DNA of 64,000 nt, from NCBI RefSeq assembly GCF_014189455.1, contig NZ_CP050296.1:4336001-4400000 (forward strand), given 5' to 3'. Below, in pieces: positions 1 to 10,983 of this stretch. Under the pieces are notes generated by a model, which had not been told where the DNA came from, ran no database searches, and saw only the letters and a program-made list of their open reading frames with translations. Origin of the DNA: Mesorhizobium huakuii. GTDB taxonomy: Bacteria; Pseudomonadota; Alphaproteobacteria; Rhizobiales; Rhizobiaceae. Both the position numbers and the translations under genes were made by a program. Every line of letters starts with the position of its first letter. Within the stretch, counting starts at the first letter, position 1.

Positions 1-138
1 CATCTTCAGGAGCCGCGGGTCGGTGTCGTTTGCCGGAGTCGAACGCCGGGCGATGGGCTTGCCGGCTTTGCGATGACATTGGCTGAGGCGCTCCCCACAG
101 GCTTTCCGCAAGGTTCGCAGAAACATATGGGAGCTTGA
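1..138 (+). CDS. Possible 3' end of an upstream gene (partial)
   Basis: The frame starting at base 1 stays open for 45 codons and stops at TGA 136-138, directly before the ATG of the antiporter (TGAATG). That would fit the tail of a co-transcribed upstream gene. The 45 residues carry no motif I recognise, and an open frame of this length is common in GC-rich DNA, so this may equally be leader sequence. Confidence 0.2.
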   Translation, partial: HLQEPRVGVVCRSRTPGDGLAGFAMTLAEALPTGFPQGSQKHMGA

Positions 139-1242
139 ATGACTGGTTTCGGACGATCGGCGATTTCCTACGCGATGCCCCTCGCTGCGCTAGCGATGGC
201 TGTCGCCGTCAGAGCCAGTGGGCTGTCGGTGGACCAGGGTTCGCTGAACGCCAGGATCCTTGTCGGTGCGCTGTCGTGTGCGATCATGTTCGTCACCATT
301 TTCGTGGTGCTCGACCACGCCGAGGCGGTAGCTCGGCGGGTAGGGGAGCCGTACGGCACGCTGGTGCTGACGTTTGCCGTCACGGCAATCGAAGTGTCGA
401 TCATTGTTTCCATGATGCTGCATGGGGAGAACAACCCGACGCTGGCACGGGAGTCCGTCTTCTCGACGGTGATGATCACATCCACCGGCGTTGTCGGCAT
501 GTGTCTCGCGCTTGGCGGCTGGCGTCATCGCAAGCAGGCCATCCTGCGGCAAGGGACCAGTGCCTATCTGGCGGTTCTGATCGCGCTGACCGTCATGACG
601 CTTATTCTGCCGACCTACACCCAGACCACGGATCCCGGCACGTTTTCGGCAGCCCAACTTGGTTTCGTCAGCGTCCTTTCAGTGCTGCTCTATGCAAGCT
701 TCGTGTTCGCGCAGACCGTCCGGCACCGGGAAGACTTTACCCAGGGACAACCACACGACGTTTCGGTGCGCGCTGCGCCTCACGGGAGCATCTTTGCCAG
801 CGCTCTTCTGTTGATGGCCGGGCTGATCGGAATTGTCATGCTCGCCGAACAGGTCGCGGCAAGCGTCGAAGATACGCTCGTTGCCTACCAGGTGACCCAG
901 GCTGACAGCATTGTGGGGGCAATGATCGCGGGGCTGGTGTTGATGCCGGAGGCCATTTCGGCGGTGCGCGCTTCACTCAACAACGAGCTGCAGCGCGGCT
1001 TGAATGTCGCGATGGGTTCGGCTTGCGCCACGATCGGCCTGACCATACCGGGAGTCGCAGCCGCCAGCCTGCTGACCGGGAGAGGACTGACCCTGGGGCT
1101 GCCGGCTGCTGATGCGGTCCTTTTGGCCTTGGCGCTTTTCATATGCAATGTAAGCTTCAGCACTGAAAGAACGACGTTCTTGACCGGAATGGTCCATCTT
1201 GTAGTATTTTTTACTTATGTATTTCTGATATTTATACCATGA
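139..1242 (+). CDS. Calcium/proton antiporter, ChaA/CaCA family
   Basis: Predicted 367-residue inner-membrane cation/proton exchanger, about 11 hydrophobic segments long, which is the usual size for ChaA-like proteins. The first conserved repeat is visible near residues 72-95 (GEPYGTLVLTFAVTAIEVS) and the matching acidic repeat in the second half near residues 255-275 (LVLMPEAISAVRAS). These paired Glu-containing motifs are the ion-binding hallmark of the CaCA superfamily. The start is ATG 139, preceded by GGGAG at 129-133. Known family members export Ca2+ or Na+/K+ against protons; the exact ion here is inferred. The following LysR gene is convergent, so the antiporter is not part of that unit. 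Confidence 0.85.
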   Translation: MTGFGRSAISYAMPLAALAMAVAVRASGLSVDQGSLNARILVGALSCAIMFVTIFVVLDHAEAVARRVGEPYGTLVLTFAVTAIEVSIIVSMMLHGENNPTLARESVFSTVMITSTGVVGMCLALGGWRHRKQAILRQGTSAYLAVLIALTVMTLILPTYTQTTDPGTFSAAQLGFVSVLSVLLYASFVFAQTVRHREDFTQGQPHDVSVRAAPHGSIFASALLLMAGLIGIVMLAEQVAASVEDTLVAYQVTQADSIVGAMIAGLVLMPEAISAVRASLNNELQRGLNVAMGSACATIGLTIPGVAAASLLTGRGLTLGLPAADAVLLALALFICNVSFSTERTTFLTGMVHLVVFFTYVFLIFIP

Positions 1243-1288
1243 GAGCTTTGGTGCAAGCGAAGCGCCAGAGGCGGCATCCTTCGCTATC

Positions 1289-2197
1289 TCAGACCCCGGA
1301 TTTGAGGTGGTCGATGAAGGCGCGCAGCTTCGGCAGGATCTGGCGCTTGCCGGGATGATAGAGGAAGACGCCCGGCGCCGTCGCGGCGATGGTGTCCAGC
1401 ACTGGCTCGAGTTTTCCCTGGCCTATCGGACCTTCGGCGACGGGCCGAGGGATCTGCGCCAGCCCGATCCCACGCATCGCGGCCCCGAGCAATGTCGGGT
1501 AGTCATGCGCGATCAGCGGGCCTGAGACCATGGCCTCGATCGCCTCGTTGCCGTCGACGAACGTCCAGGGCGCGATGGCGCCGTTCGAACGGCGCAGGCG
1601 CAAGCAGGCGTGGTGGCGCAAGTCGTCGACACGCTCGGGGCGGCCATGGCGCTCGAGATAGTCAGGGCTGCCGACGACGACGAACGAGAATGACGGGGTC
1701 AGCCGCACCGCGACCATGTCGGTGGCGATGAACTGGCCAAGGCGGATGCCGGCATCGAACCCGCCGGTCGCCAGATCGACCATCTCGTCGCTCGCCGCGA
1801 TCTCCAGTTCGACTTCGGGATAGGCCTGGCAGAACGACGCGATCACCGGCTCCAGGATCAATGGCACGACGGCGCGCGGCACGGACAGGCGCAGCAGACC
1901 GGTCGGCCGCTGGCCGACATCGCGCGCGGCCTCGCCGGCGGCGACGATCTCCTCGAAGGCAGGGCCGGCACGGTCGAGGAAGCGCTTACCGGCCTCGGTC
2001 AGGCCGACACTGCGCGTCGTGCGGACAAACAGCGCCGCACCAAGCCGCGCTTCCAGCGCGCGCACCGCCTGGCTCACGGCCGAAGGCGTCACGCCGAGAT
2101 CGGCGGCGGCGCGGCGGAAGTTGCGGCGTCTGGCGACAGCCAGGAACACCTCGACGCCCTCCAGCGCCCCATGCTGGATTGTGTAGTTCTGCTTCAT
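1289..2197 (-). CDS. LysR-family transcriptional regulator
   Basis: 302 residues, standard LTTR length. An N-terminal winged HTH is visible (RNFRRAAADLGVTPSAVSQA, about residues 25-44), followed by the LysR substrate-binding domain. The protein belongs to the common subgroup with an HTH ending in SVGLTEAG. It is divergent from the methyltransferase at 2277 with only 79 bp between the start codons, so that gene and the small membrane-protein gene behind it are the likeliest targets. The effector is unknown. No frameshift or missing region is seen. Confidence 0.85.
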   Translation of the reverse strand: MKQNYTIQHGALEGVEVFLAVARRRNFRRAAADLGVTPSAVSQAVRALEARLGAALFVRTTRSVGLTEAGKRFLDRAGPAFEEIVAAGEAARDVGQRPTGLLRLSVPRAVVPLILEPVIASFCQAYPEVELEIAASDEMVDLATGGFDAGIRLGQFIATDMVAVRLTPSFSFVVVGSPDYLERHGRPERVDDLRHHACLRLRRSNGAIAPWTFVDGNEAIEAMVSGPLIAHDYPTLLGAAMRGIGLAQIPRPVAEGPIGQGKLEPVLDTIAATAPGVFLYHPGKRQILPKLRAFIDHLKSGV

Positions 2198-2276
2198 GGG
2201 TTGTTGTGATTACAGCGGATAGTCGAACGATGGAAGCGGGCTTAGGTAAGAGTCTGAAGACAGGAGGCATCTTGCC

Positions 2277-3107
2277 ATGACCGATGAACTTGATGGGGTG
2301 CGCGACCATTATCGCGCGACCGGCCTGACTGAGCGGCTAAAGACGGTGCTGGCGGCTCTCGGCCCGGAGGATCGGCTTCTCACCCCGCAGCAACTGGGCA
2401 CCCTAGACCAGTTTCACACCCGTGGGCTTGCGGCGACCGCCGAGCTTGCCCAATTGGCGGGCATCGCAGCGGGAATGTCGATCCTGGACGTCGGCTCGGG
2501 TATCGGCGGGCCGGCGCGCTTCCTGGCTGCGACCTATGGCTGTCAGGTTACCGGCGTGGACCTCAGCGAGCCTTTCGTGGACGCCGCGCGCTATCTGACC
2601 GAGCGCACGGGACAGAGCGAGCAATTGTCGTTCCAGGCCGCCAACGCCCTGGAGCTTCCATTCGATGACGGTCGTTTCGACATCGTGCTGCTTCAGCATG
2701 TGGCGATGAACATCTTCGACCGGGCGCGGCTCTACCGCGAGCTTCGGCGCGTGCTGAAGTCAGGCGGCAGGTTTGCCACCTTTGACGTCGTGCTGGGCGG
2801 CGGCGAGCCGCACTATCCGCTTCCCTGGGCGCGGACGCCGGCGACAAGCTTCCTGCTGACGATCGACGCGACGCGGGAGACGATCGAACCGGCAGGCTTC
2901 CGCATGCTGGCATGGCAAGACGACACTGAGGCCGCCAAGGCCTGGTTCGCCCAGTTGCGCGCGTCGGGTCCGCCGCCTTCGCCAAATCTTGGCGTGGTGA
3001 TGGGGCCGGACTTCGCCGAGCTTGCAGCCAATTTGGGACGAAATCTCATGGAAGGCCGGCTCGGCATCCTGACCGCGGTGTTCGAGGCCGCATCGACCAA
3101 CAGCTGA
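2277..3107 (+). CDS. Class I SAM-dependent methyltransferase
   Basis: 276 residues with a Rossmann methyltransferase fold: motif I is DVGSGIGGPARFLA (about residues 70-83), the acidic residue ending beta-2 is in TGVDLSEPF, and motif IV lies in FDIVLLQHVAMN. The arrangement resembles the UbiE/sarcosine-dimethylglycine methyltransferase type (Methyltransf_11). The substrate cannot be read from sequence. A strong ribosome-binding site, AGGAGG, lies about 10 bases before ATG 2277. It is divergent from the LysR gene and is followed after 12 bp by a small membrane protein, so the two probably form one transcript. Confidence 0.8.
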   Translation: MTDELDGVRDHYRATGLTERLKTVLAALGPEDRLLTPQQLGTLDQFHTRGLAATAELAQLAGIAAGMSILDVGSGIGGPARFLAATYGCQVTGVDLSEPFVDAARYLTERTGQSEQLSFQAANALELPFDDGRFDIVLLQHVAMNIFDRARLYRELRRVLKSGGRFATFDVVLGGGEPHYPLPWARTPATSFLLTIDATRETIEPAGFRMLAWQDDTEAAKAWFAQLRASGPPPSPNLGVVMGPDFAELAANLGRNLMEGRLGILTAVFEAASTNS

Positions 3108-3119
3108 CAGGAGACCACA

Positions 3120-3644
3120 ATGTCGACGGAAATCCTTTTCCAGACCCATCTCGTTCTGGGTTATGTCGCGTGGCTGCTTTGCTTCAGCGCGTACATCTGG
3201 CCCTGGCTGAGCTCGATGGACGGGGTCGCGGCGCAACGCGCCATTGCCACGCTGCACAGTTTCCGCTTTTTCGGGCTCGTCTTCATCCTTCCGGGCGTCG
3301 TCAGCCCCGATCTGCCCGCCAGCTTCGCCACCTTTGCCGCCTATGGCGACTTCGCAACTGGAGTGCTGGCCATGCTGGCGTTGCTCACGGTGCGGATACG
3401 TCCGCTCTTCTGGCCGTTCGTCGTCGCCTTCAATGTCATTGGGATAGTCGACCTCATCGTCGATTATTACCAAGCCATCCAGGCCGATCTTCCTGCTCAT
3501 GCAGGATTGTTTGGCGCCACCTACGCCATCCCCGTCATCTACGTGCCGCTGCTGATGATCACGCACATCGCCGCCCTCTATTTTCTGGTGCGTTCACGCC
3601 AGAACGAGACTCACGCCATCGCAGATAATGCGACGGCCTCCTAG
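3120..3644 (+). CDS. Small integral membrane protein of unknown function
   Basis: 174 residues with four or five hydrophobic segments (about residues 7-28, 45-62, 73-92, 97-116 and 135-158) and a short polar C-terminus. I do not recognise a named family. The start ATG 3120 is preceded by CAGGAG. Spacing of 12 bp to the upstream methyltransferase suggests co-transcription and a shared role, perhaps in a small-molecule or lipid modification step, but nothing in the sequence proves this. The next gene, oxyR, is convergent and 92 bp away. Confidence 0.7.
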   Translation: MSTEILFQTHLVLGYVAWLLCFSAYIWPWLSSMDGVAAQRAIATLHSFRFFGLVFILPGVVSPDLPASFATFAAYGDFATGVLAMLALLTVRIRPLFWPFVVAFNVIGIVDLIVDYYQAIQADLPAHAGLFGATYAIPVIYVPLLMITHIAALYFLVRSRQNETHAIADNATAS

Positions 3645-3736
3645 GTCATCTGGAGCGCGAGATGATCGCCAACCCGAAATCGCCGAGAACCCGCGAGTTC
3701 CTGTCCCGGGTTCCGTGATGCCCGGTCCGTTCGCTC

Positions 3737-4645
3737 TCACGCGGCCAGCACCACCGCGCCGAGGCTGCGAATGATCTTCGCCAGTTCCACACACTCCCCA
3801 TGCCTCGCATTATTCCGCCGCCAGGCAAGGCAGATCATGCGTTGCGGCATCGGCTCCTGGAACGGCACGATCTTCAGGTCGGGGATGGTGCCGGCGGGCC
3901 CCGTGGCCATTTCGGGGATGAGCGTGACGCCGAGCCCATGCGCCACCATCTGCAACAGCGTGGTCAGGCTGGTGGCGCCGTAGCTGGCCATCGCCACCGG
4001 CCGCACATTGCCGCAGACGGCGAGTGCCTGTTCGCGCAGGCAATGGCCTTCCTCGAGCAGCATCAGCCGCTCCAGCGCCGGGCTTTCGGGCGGCACTGGC
4101 GGCGAGGCGAAGGCCGGATCGCCCGCCGGCACGGCGAGGAAGAACCGGTCGGAAAACAGCGCCTCGGTGATCAGGCCGGGATGATCGAGCGGAAGGGCCG
4201 CGATGAAGGCGTCGAGCTTGCGCGAGGCGATGTCTTCGACCAGCGAGGCGGTGACCGCCTCGCGCAATTCGAGCAGCAAGGCCGGGAAATGCTTTTTCAG
4301 TTCGGGCAAAGCGCGCGGCAAAAGATAGGGCGCGACGGTCGGGATGATGCCCAGCCGGAAACGCCCCTCCATGGCCGTGCGGCCGCGCCGGGCCGTGGTT
4401 TCGACGTCGCGTATGTCGGCCAGGATGCGTTCGATGCGCGGCAAGAGCGCGATCGCTTCGTCGGTCATGCGCACCGACTTGCCGCCGCGTTCGAACAGCC
4501 GACAGTTCAGCCGCTGTTCCATTTCCGCGATCTGCGAGGACAGTGCCGGTTGGCTGACACCGGCGAGTTTTGCCGCACGCCCGAAATGCAGCGTCTGCGC
4601 CAGCGCGTCGAAATAATGCATCTGGCGAACTGTCAATCCGATCAT
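3737..4645 (-). CDS. oxyR: Hydrogen peroxide-sensing regulator OxyR
   Basis: 302-residue LysR-type protein with an N-terminal HTH (AKLAGVSQPALSSQIAEME). The redox switch is visible: the first Cys lies in LLLEEGHCLREQAL and the second in LAVCGN, nine residues apart, as in E. coli OxyR Cys199/Cys208. In the known family a disulfide between these two activates transcription of catalase genes. It is divergent from katG with 148 bp between start codons, the usual oxyR-katG layout in rhizobia. The start ATG is at 4645; a candidate OxyR site overlaps it, which would fit autoregulation. Confidence 0.92.
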   Translation of the reverse strand: MIGLTVRQMHYFDALAQTLHFGRAAKLAGVSQPALSSQIAEMEQRLNCRLFERGGKSVRMTDEAIALLPRIERILADIRDVETTARRGRTAMEGRFRLGIIPTVAPYLLPRALPELKKHFPALLLELREAVTASLVEDIASRKLDAFIAALPLDHPGLITEALFSDRFFLAVPAGDPAFASPPVPPESPALERLMLLEEGHCLREQALAVCGNVRPVAMASYGATSLTTLLQMVAHGLGVTLIPEMATGPAGTIPDLKIVPFQEPMPQRMICLAWRRNNARHGECVELAKIIRSLGAVVLAA

Positions 4646-4680
4646 AAGAAAATCCTATCGAAATGAACAGGAAAGGCAAT
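4644..4680. promoter_or_regulatory. Candidate OxyR binding site in the oxyR-katG intergenic region
   Basis: On the + strand ATAA-N7-CTAT-N7-AACA-N7-CAAT is spaced exactly like the OxyR consensus ATAG-N7-CTAT-N7-ATAG-N7-CTAT and matches 12 of its 16 defined bases. It overlaps the first bases of oxyR and lies about 115 bp upstream of the katG ATG. The role is inferred from spacing and context. Confidence 0.5.
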
Positions 4681-4706
4681 TTGTTTTTATCACGAATGCG
4701 GCCTAG

Positions 4707-6983
<2,277 letters not shown>

Positions 6984-7011
6984 TCAAGGCGAAGTTTTCT
7001 CCACTCAACAA

Positions 7012-7041
7012 AAAAGGCGCGGGCCATGACCCGCGCCTTTT
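7012..7041. terminator. Bidirectional rho-independent terminator between katG and aqpZ
   Basis: A perfect 12-bp inverted repeat, AAAAGGCGCGGG / CCCGCGCCTTTT, with a 6-base loop. The A run on one side and T run on the other make it work for both convergent genes. katG ends 28 bp before it and aqpZ ends 18 bp after it. Confidence 0.9.
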
Positions 7042-7059
7042 GCATTTCAGCTTCGAAAA

Positions 7060-7737
7060 TCAATCCTTCTCGAAGATGCGCGCCTTGGCGACGACGCCGG
7101 CGATGGCGCCGCCGATCAGCGGTGCGACGATGAACAGCCAGAGCTGGCTGAGCGCGGCACCGCCGGTGAACAGCGCCGGGCCGATGGAGCGGGCCGGATT
7201 GACCGAGGTGCCGGTGACCGGGATCATGGCGAAGTGAATGCCGGCCAGCGTCAGGCCGATGACCAGGCCGGCAAACGCCGTCGAGTGCTTTTCAGCGGTC
7301 ACGCCGAGGATCACCGTGACGAAGGTGAAGGTGCCGATCAATTCCCACAGGAAGGCCGAGCTCATGCCCCATTTCGCCACGTCCCAGCCATTGGCGCCGA
7401 AGTTGGTGATGGGTTCGCTGGCCTTGCCGGAGACGATAATCCACAGCGCCAGCGAGGCCAGGATGGCGCCGATGATCTGCGCGATCCAGTAGGGGATGAC
7501 GTCCTTGGCCGGCAGCCGGCCGGCAAGGAAGACGCCGAGCGTCACCGCCGGATTGAGATGCGCGCCCGAAATCGGACCGATCGCGTAAGCGGCCGCGATG
7601 AGGCCGATGCCGAATGCCAGACCGATGCCTTCCTGGCCGAGCGGCAGCGCGCCGCCAAAGCCGCCCGTCACCACCGACGCCGTGCCGATGAACACCAACA
7701 GAAACGTGCCTAGAACTTCCGCCAGATAAGTTTTCAT
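7060..7737 (-). CDS. aqpZ: Aquaporin Z, water channel
   Basis: 225-residue MIP-family channel in the inner membrane. Both pore motifs are intact: SGAHLNPAVTLG in the first half and GTSVNPARSIGPAL in the second. The narrow selectivity filter and the length fit AqpZ rather than a glycerol facilitator, which is usually longer. The frame is open upstream to 7872, but ATG 7737 has GAGAGGG just before it and begins the typical AqpZ N-terminus (MKTYLAEVLGTFLLV). It is convergent with katG and separated from it by a shared terminator. Confidence 0.95.
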   Translation of the reverse strand: MKTYLAEVLGTFLLVFIGTASVVTGGFGGALPLGQEGIGLAFGIGLIAAAYAIGPISGAHLNPAVTLGVFLAGRLPAKDVIPYWIAQIIGAILASLALWIIVSGKASEPITNFGANGWDVAKWGMSSAFLWELIGTFTFVTVILGVTAEKHSTAFAGLVIGLTLAGIHFAMIPVTGTSVNPARSIGPALFTGGAALSQLWLFIVAPLIGGAIAGVVAKARIFEKD

Positions 7738-8038
7738 TGCCCTCTCCTCGTAGCGATCCGCCGGTCCACGTTTTCCGCGCCGCGAATCATGGTGTGAAGA
7801 GTATTCCCAACGGAAAAACTTGGAAAGCAGAGCGGTTGCGCCACAAGCCGTGCTTGCGGTCGCCAGTTTCAAACATTAGAGACCTTGCATCTATTGATCG
7901 ATCTGCTGTTGCCGGCCCGCGATATCTATCGATCGGATGGATTTCAGGCCGCTTCTTCGTCGCTGATGGAGCGGGGTTCAATCCGGACGCGAAAGGCTCT
8001 AAGAGCAGGCGATCGATCTCGATTTGATGGAATGACCG
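7738..8038. other. Intergenic region between divergent aqpZ and rsmB-like genes
   Basis: About 300 bp with no convincing gene on either strand. It must hold the promoters of both divergent genes. I see no clear operator or structured RNA. Confidence 0.5.
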
Positions 8039-9328
8039 ATGCGACTGGGCGGACGGCTGGCTGCGGCCATCGAAGTGCTGGAGGACATTGGCCGGCGTCA
8101 CCGGCCGGTGGCCGATGCGCTGAAGGATTGGGGCCTGTCGCACCGCTTCGCCGGCGGTGGTGATCGCGCGGCGATTGGCAACATCGTCTACGACGCGCTG
8201 CGCCACAAGCGCTCCGCCGGCTGGCTGCTCGGCGAGGACACGCCGCGCGCCATCGGCTTCGGCGCATTGCTGCTCGAATGGGGCCAGACGGCGCAGTCGC
8301 TCAACGACGCGCTCGACGGCGACAAGTTCGCGCCGCCGCTGCTCAGCGCCACCGAGCTGCAGACGATCGCCGGTCGCCAGCTTGCCGACGCGCCGCCCGC
8401 GGTGCGGGCCGACATTCCCGATTGGTGCGAACCGCTTTTCGAACGGGCTTTTGGCGAGACATGGGTTGGGGAGGGTGCGGCGCTGGCGACACGCCCGCCG
8501 CTCGACATAAGGGTCAACACACTGCAGGCCGATCGCGCCAAGGTGCTCAAGGAACTGGCCGACACGGGAGCAGAGGCCGCGCGCATCGCGCCGCTCGGCA
8601 TCCGCATTCCGCCCATCGACGGCGACGGCAGGCACCCCAACGTGCAGTCCGAGCCGGCCTTCCAGAAAGGCTGGTTCGAGGTCCAGGACGAGGGCTCGCA
8701 AATAGCGGCGACACTTGCCGGCGCCGAGGCTGGCATGCAGGTGCTCGACTTCTGCGCCGGCGCCGGCGGCAAGACGCTGGCACTGTCGGCGGCGATGGAC
8801 AATCGCGGCCAGATCTTCGCCCACGATGCCGAAAAGGCGCGGCTGGCACCGATCTTCGACCGCATCCGCCGCTCGGAAAACCGCAATGTGCAGGTCGTCA
8901 CCAAGCCGGCCGAACTCAGCCCCCTCGCCAACCACATGGACATCGTGCTGGTCGACGCGCCCTGCACCGGCAGCGGCACCTGGCGGCGCCGCCCCGACGC
9001 CAAATGGCGGCTGACGCAAAGGCAGCTCGACGCCCGCAAGGGCGAACAGTCGGCGATTCTCGATGCCGCGAAGGTGTATGTCAAACCCGGCGGTCTGCTG
9101 GTCTACATCACCTGCTCGGTGTTCGACGAGGAGAATGGCGAGCAGATCGCGGCATTTCGCGAGCGGCACAAAGGCTTTGCGCCCGTCGATCATCGAAGTT
9201 TGTGGGACGGCCATTTTCCGGGCCACGAGGCAGCCGCGCGGATCGGCTCCGCCGGTGATATCTCACTGTCGCCATTGCTGAGCGGAACGGACGGGTTCTA
9301 TTTCTGCGCGCTGCGCCGGACCAGTTGA
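8039..9328 (+). CDS. RsmB-type rRNA (cytosine-C5) methyltransferase
   Basis: 429 residues. An N-terminal NusB-like helical region (about 1-140) precedes a PUA-less RsmB/NOL1 methyltransferase domain. SAM motif I is VLDFCAGAGGKTLAL (about residues 235-249). Motif IV is DAPCTGSGTWRRRP and motif VI is YITCSVF, giving the two conserved cysteines, the second of which is the usual catalytic nucleophile. The known E. coli enzyme makes m5C967 in 16S rRNA; the exact site here is inferred. The gene stands alone and is followed by a GC-rich hairpin. Confidence 0.88.
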   Translation: MRLGGRLAAAIEVLEDIGRRHRPVADALKDWGLSHRFAGGGDRAAIGNIVYDALRHKRSAGWLLGEDTPRAIGFGALLLEWGQTAQSLNDALDGDKFAPPLLSATELQTIAGRQLADAPPAVRADIPDWCEPLFERAFGETWVGEGAALATRPPLDIRVNTLQADRAKVLKELADTGAEAARIAPLGIRIPPIDGDGRHPNVQSEPAFQKGWFEVQDEGSQIAATLAGAEAGMQVLDFCAGAGGKTLALSAAMDNRGQIFAHDAEKARLAPIFDRIRRSENRNVQVVTKPAELSPLANHMDIVLVDAPCTGSGTWRRRPDAKWRLTQRQLDARKGEQSAILDAAKVYVKPGGLLVYITCSVFDEENGEQIAAFRERHKGFAPVDHRSLWDGHFPGHEAAARIGSAGDISLSPLLSGTDGFYFCALRRTS

Positions 9329-9329
9329 G

Positions 9330-9378
9330 ATCCGCCGAATCCCCGGCCACTCGACGCGTGACGGCCGGCGAGGCGGAT
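9330..9378 (+). terminator. Stem-loop after the rsmB-like gene, possible terminator
   Basis: Nested inverted repeats ATCCGCC (9330-9336) with GGCGGAT (9372-9378), and CCGGCC (9343-9348) with GGCCGG (9363-9368), begin two bases after the stop codon. There is only a short TTGTTG after the stem, so termination efficiency is uncertain. Confidence 0.4.
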
Positions 9379-9458
9379 TGTTGCAGTGCAGCAATTGAGA
9401 TTGCCTGCCGCCGATCCCTCTGCGATAAGCTTTCCCGGCAAACGTGAAGGCAATTGCG

Positions 9459-9917
9459 ATGGCAGCAAAGATCGTACCGGCTCCGGACTATGAGGATCGC
9501 GTCAGGGCGTCCTTCGCGCGTCAGCAGGCGATGGCGACGATCGGCGCCGAGCTGACATTGGTGACCCCCGGCATCATCGAGATCGAGATGCCCTATTCGG
9601 CGGCGCTGACCCAGCAGCACGGCTTCCTGCATGCCGGTGTCATCTCGACGGCGCTGGACTCGGCCTGCGGCTACGCGGCCTTTTCCCTGATGCCGGAAAA
9701 TTCCGGCGTGCTGACCATCGAATTCAAGGTCAATCTCCTGGCGCCGGGCAGGGGCGAACGTTTCCTGTTCCGTGGCTCGGTGACCAAGCCCGGCCGCACC
9801 ATCATCGTTGCCGACGGCCAGGCCTATGCCTTCGCCGCCGATGGCGAGGCCAAGCTGATTGCCACCATGACGGGGACGATGATGACGGTGGTTGGCCGCG
9901 ACGGGATTGCAGGCTGA
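9459..9917 (+). CDS. PaaI-family hotdog-fold thioesterase
   Basis: 152 residues, usual for PaaI/YdiI-type acyl-CoA thioesterases. The family signature is HGFLHAGVISTALDSACGYA (about residues 54-73), containing the HGG-like turn and the acidic residue used in catalysis, followed by the conserved strand EFKVNLLAPG. A GTG at 9444 would add five residues, but ATG 9459 has GAAGG eight bases upstream. Its stop overlaps the start of the nucleosidase gene (TGATG), so translation is coupled. The acyl substrate is unknown. Confidence 0.85.
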   Translation: MAAKIVPAPDYEDRVRASFARQQAMATIGAELTLVTPGIIEIEMPYSAALTQQHGFLHAGVISTALDSACGYAAFSLMPENSGVLTIEFKVNLLAPGRGERFLFRGSVTKPGRTIIVADGQAYAFAADGEAKLIATMTGTMMTVVGRDGIAG

Positions 9918-10552
9918 TGGCCAACATTACCCGAATTGGCGGCAAGGACGTCCTCTTTGTCATGGCGGCGCTGGCCGAATATGGGCCGCATCTGCAAAAA
10001 CTGTTCACGCCGCTGATGACCGGCGTCGGCCCGGTCGAGGCAGCCGTCCGGCTCGGCGCCGAGCTGTCCTGGCTTAAATCGGAAAAGGCCCTGCCGGACC
10101 TCGTCGTATCGCTCGGTTCAGCCGGCAGCCGGACCCTGGAACAGACCGAAATCTATCAGGCCGTCTCCGTCAGCTATCGCGACATCGACGCCTCGCCGCT
10201 GGGTTTCGAGAAGGGCGCAACACCGTTTCTCGACCTGCCGGTGACTGTGCCGCTGCCGTTTCGTATTCCTGAAATCAAGCAAGCCACGCTGTCGACCGGC
10301 GGCGCCGTCATCACCGGCGCTGCCTATGATGCAATCGCAGCCGACATGGTCGACATGGAGACCTTCGCCTGCCTGCGCGCCTGCCAGCTGTTCAATGTTC
10401 CCCTCATCGGGCTGCGCGGCATTTCCGACGGCGCGGCCGATCTCCGGCATGTCGGCGACTGGACCGAATATCTGCACGTCATCGACGAAAAGCTCGCCGA
10501 CGCCGTCGGGCGGCTCGAACAGGCGGTCAGTGACGGACTGCTCGGCGCCTGA
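9917..10552 (+). CDS. 5'-methylthioadenosine/S-adenosylhomocysteine nucleosidase
   Basis: 211-residue nucleoside phosphorylase-fold protein. The family markers are the N-terminal GVGPVEAAVRLG turn, the SLGSAGS purine-binding loop, the VDMETFA motif that binds the ribose, and the catalytic aspartate in RGISDGA near the C-terminus. Known members hydrolyse MTA and SAH to adenine and the thioribose, feeding methionine salvage. The start overlaps the thioesterase stop by one base, so the two are co-translated. It is slightly shorter than E. coli MtnN (232 residues). The next gene is convergent. Confidence 0.85.
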   Translation: MANITRIGGKDVLFVMAALAEYGPHLQKLFTPLMTGVGPVEAAVRLGAELSWLKSEKALPDLVVSLGSAGSRTLEQTEIYQAVSVSYRDIDASPLGFEKGATPFLDLPVTVPLPFRIPEIKQATLSTGGAVITGAAYDAIAADMVDMETFACLRACQLFNVPLIGLRGISDGAADLRHVGDWTEYLHVIDEKLADAVGRLEQAVSDGLLGA

Positions 10553-10564
10553 TCGCAACAAGGA

Positions 10565-10882
10565 TCAAGCCGCGAGGCTCTGCGGATCGCCGAAATCGAT
10601 GCGCGAGATGCGCCCGCGCACAATGCCGGTCGCATCGACATAGTCGATGGCTCCCGGTGTGTGATCGAGTTTCCAGGAGCCGGTGGGGCCGTCCCGCCAT
10701 TCGACCTTGTAGCCATCGTCCTGCAGTGTCCAAAGTCCATGGAAACGGGTGCCGTCCGGCAGCAGCATGTGCGCCCGGTCCCCGGTTTCGTAGTGGATGA
10801 AGGCGCTCTTGCCGCCCATGTCGACGACATGCGTGGTGCCGATCATGATAATGGCCAGCGTATCCTTGTGCAGAATTGTCAT
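10565..10882 (-). CDS. Conserved small protein of unknown function
   Basis: 105 residues. The frame extends upstream to 10924, but ATG 10882 is the likely start, because further upstream it would run into the operator region. The protein is rich in short strands with alternating aromatic and charged residues (for example FHGLWTLQDDGYKVEW), suggesting a small soluble beta-rich domain; I recognise no named family. It is divergent from the MarR gene, whose palindromic site lies in the 84 bp between them, so it is probably under that regulator's control. Confidence 0.65.
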   Translation of the reverse strand: MTILHKDTLAIIMIGTTHVVDMGGKSAFIHYETGDRAHMLLPDGTRFHGLWTLQDDGYKVEWRDGPTGSWKLDHTPGAIDYVDATGIVRGRISRIDFGDPQSLAA

Positions 10883-10933
10883 TATCCCTGTCCAAAGGTT
10901 CGAGTTCGAAAGCGCTCGACGCAAGCAAGATCG

Positions 10934-10983
10934 TCAAGTATCTTGACTATATGGAGTCGTAATAAAGTGGTCAAGGAGCTTGA
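10934..10983. promoter_or_regulatory. Pair of identical palindromic half-site elements, likely MarR operators
   Basis: The palindrome TCAAG-N3-CTTGA occurs twice: 10934-10946 (spacer TAT) and 10971-10983 (spacer GAG). Centres are 37 bp apart. The first sits between the divergent genes and the second overlaps the marR start codon. Two copies of one palindrome at a MarR gene strongly suggest autoregulation. Confidence 0.6.
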
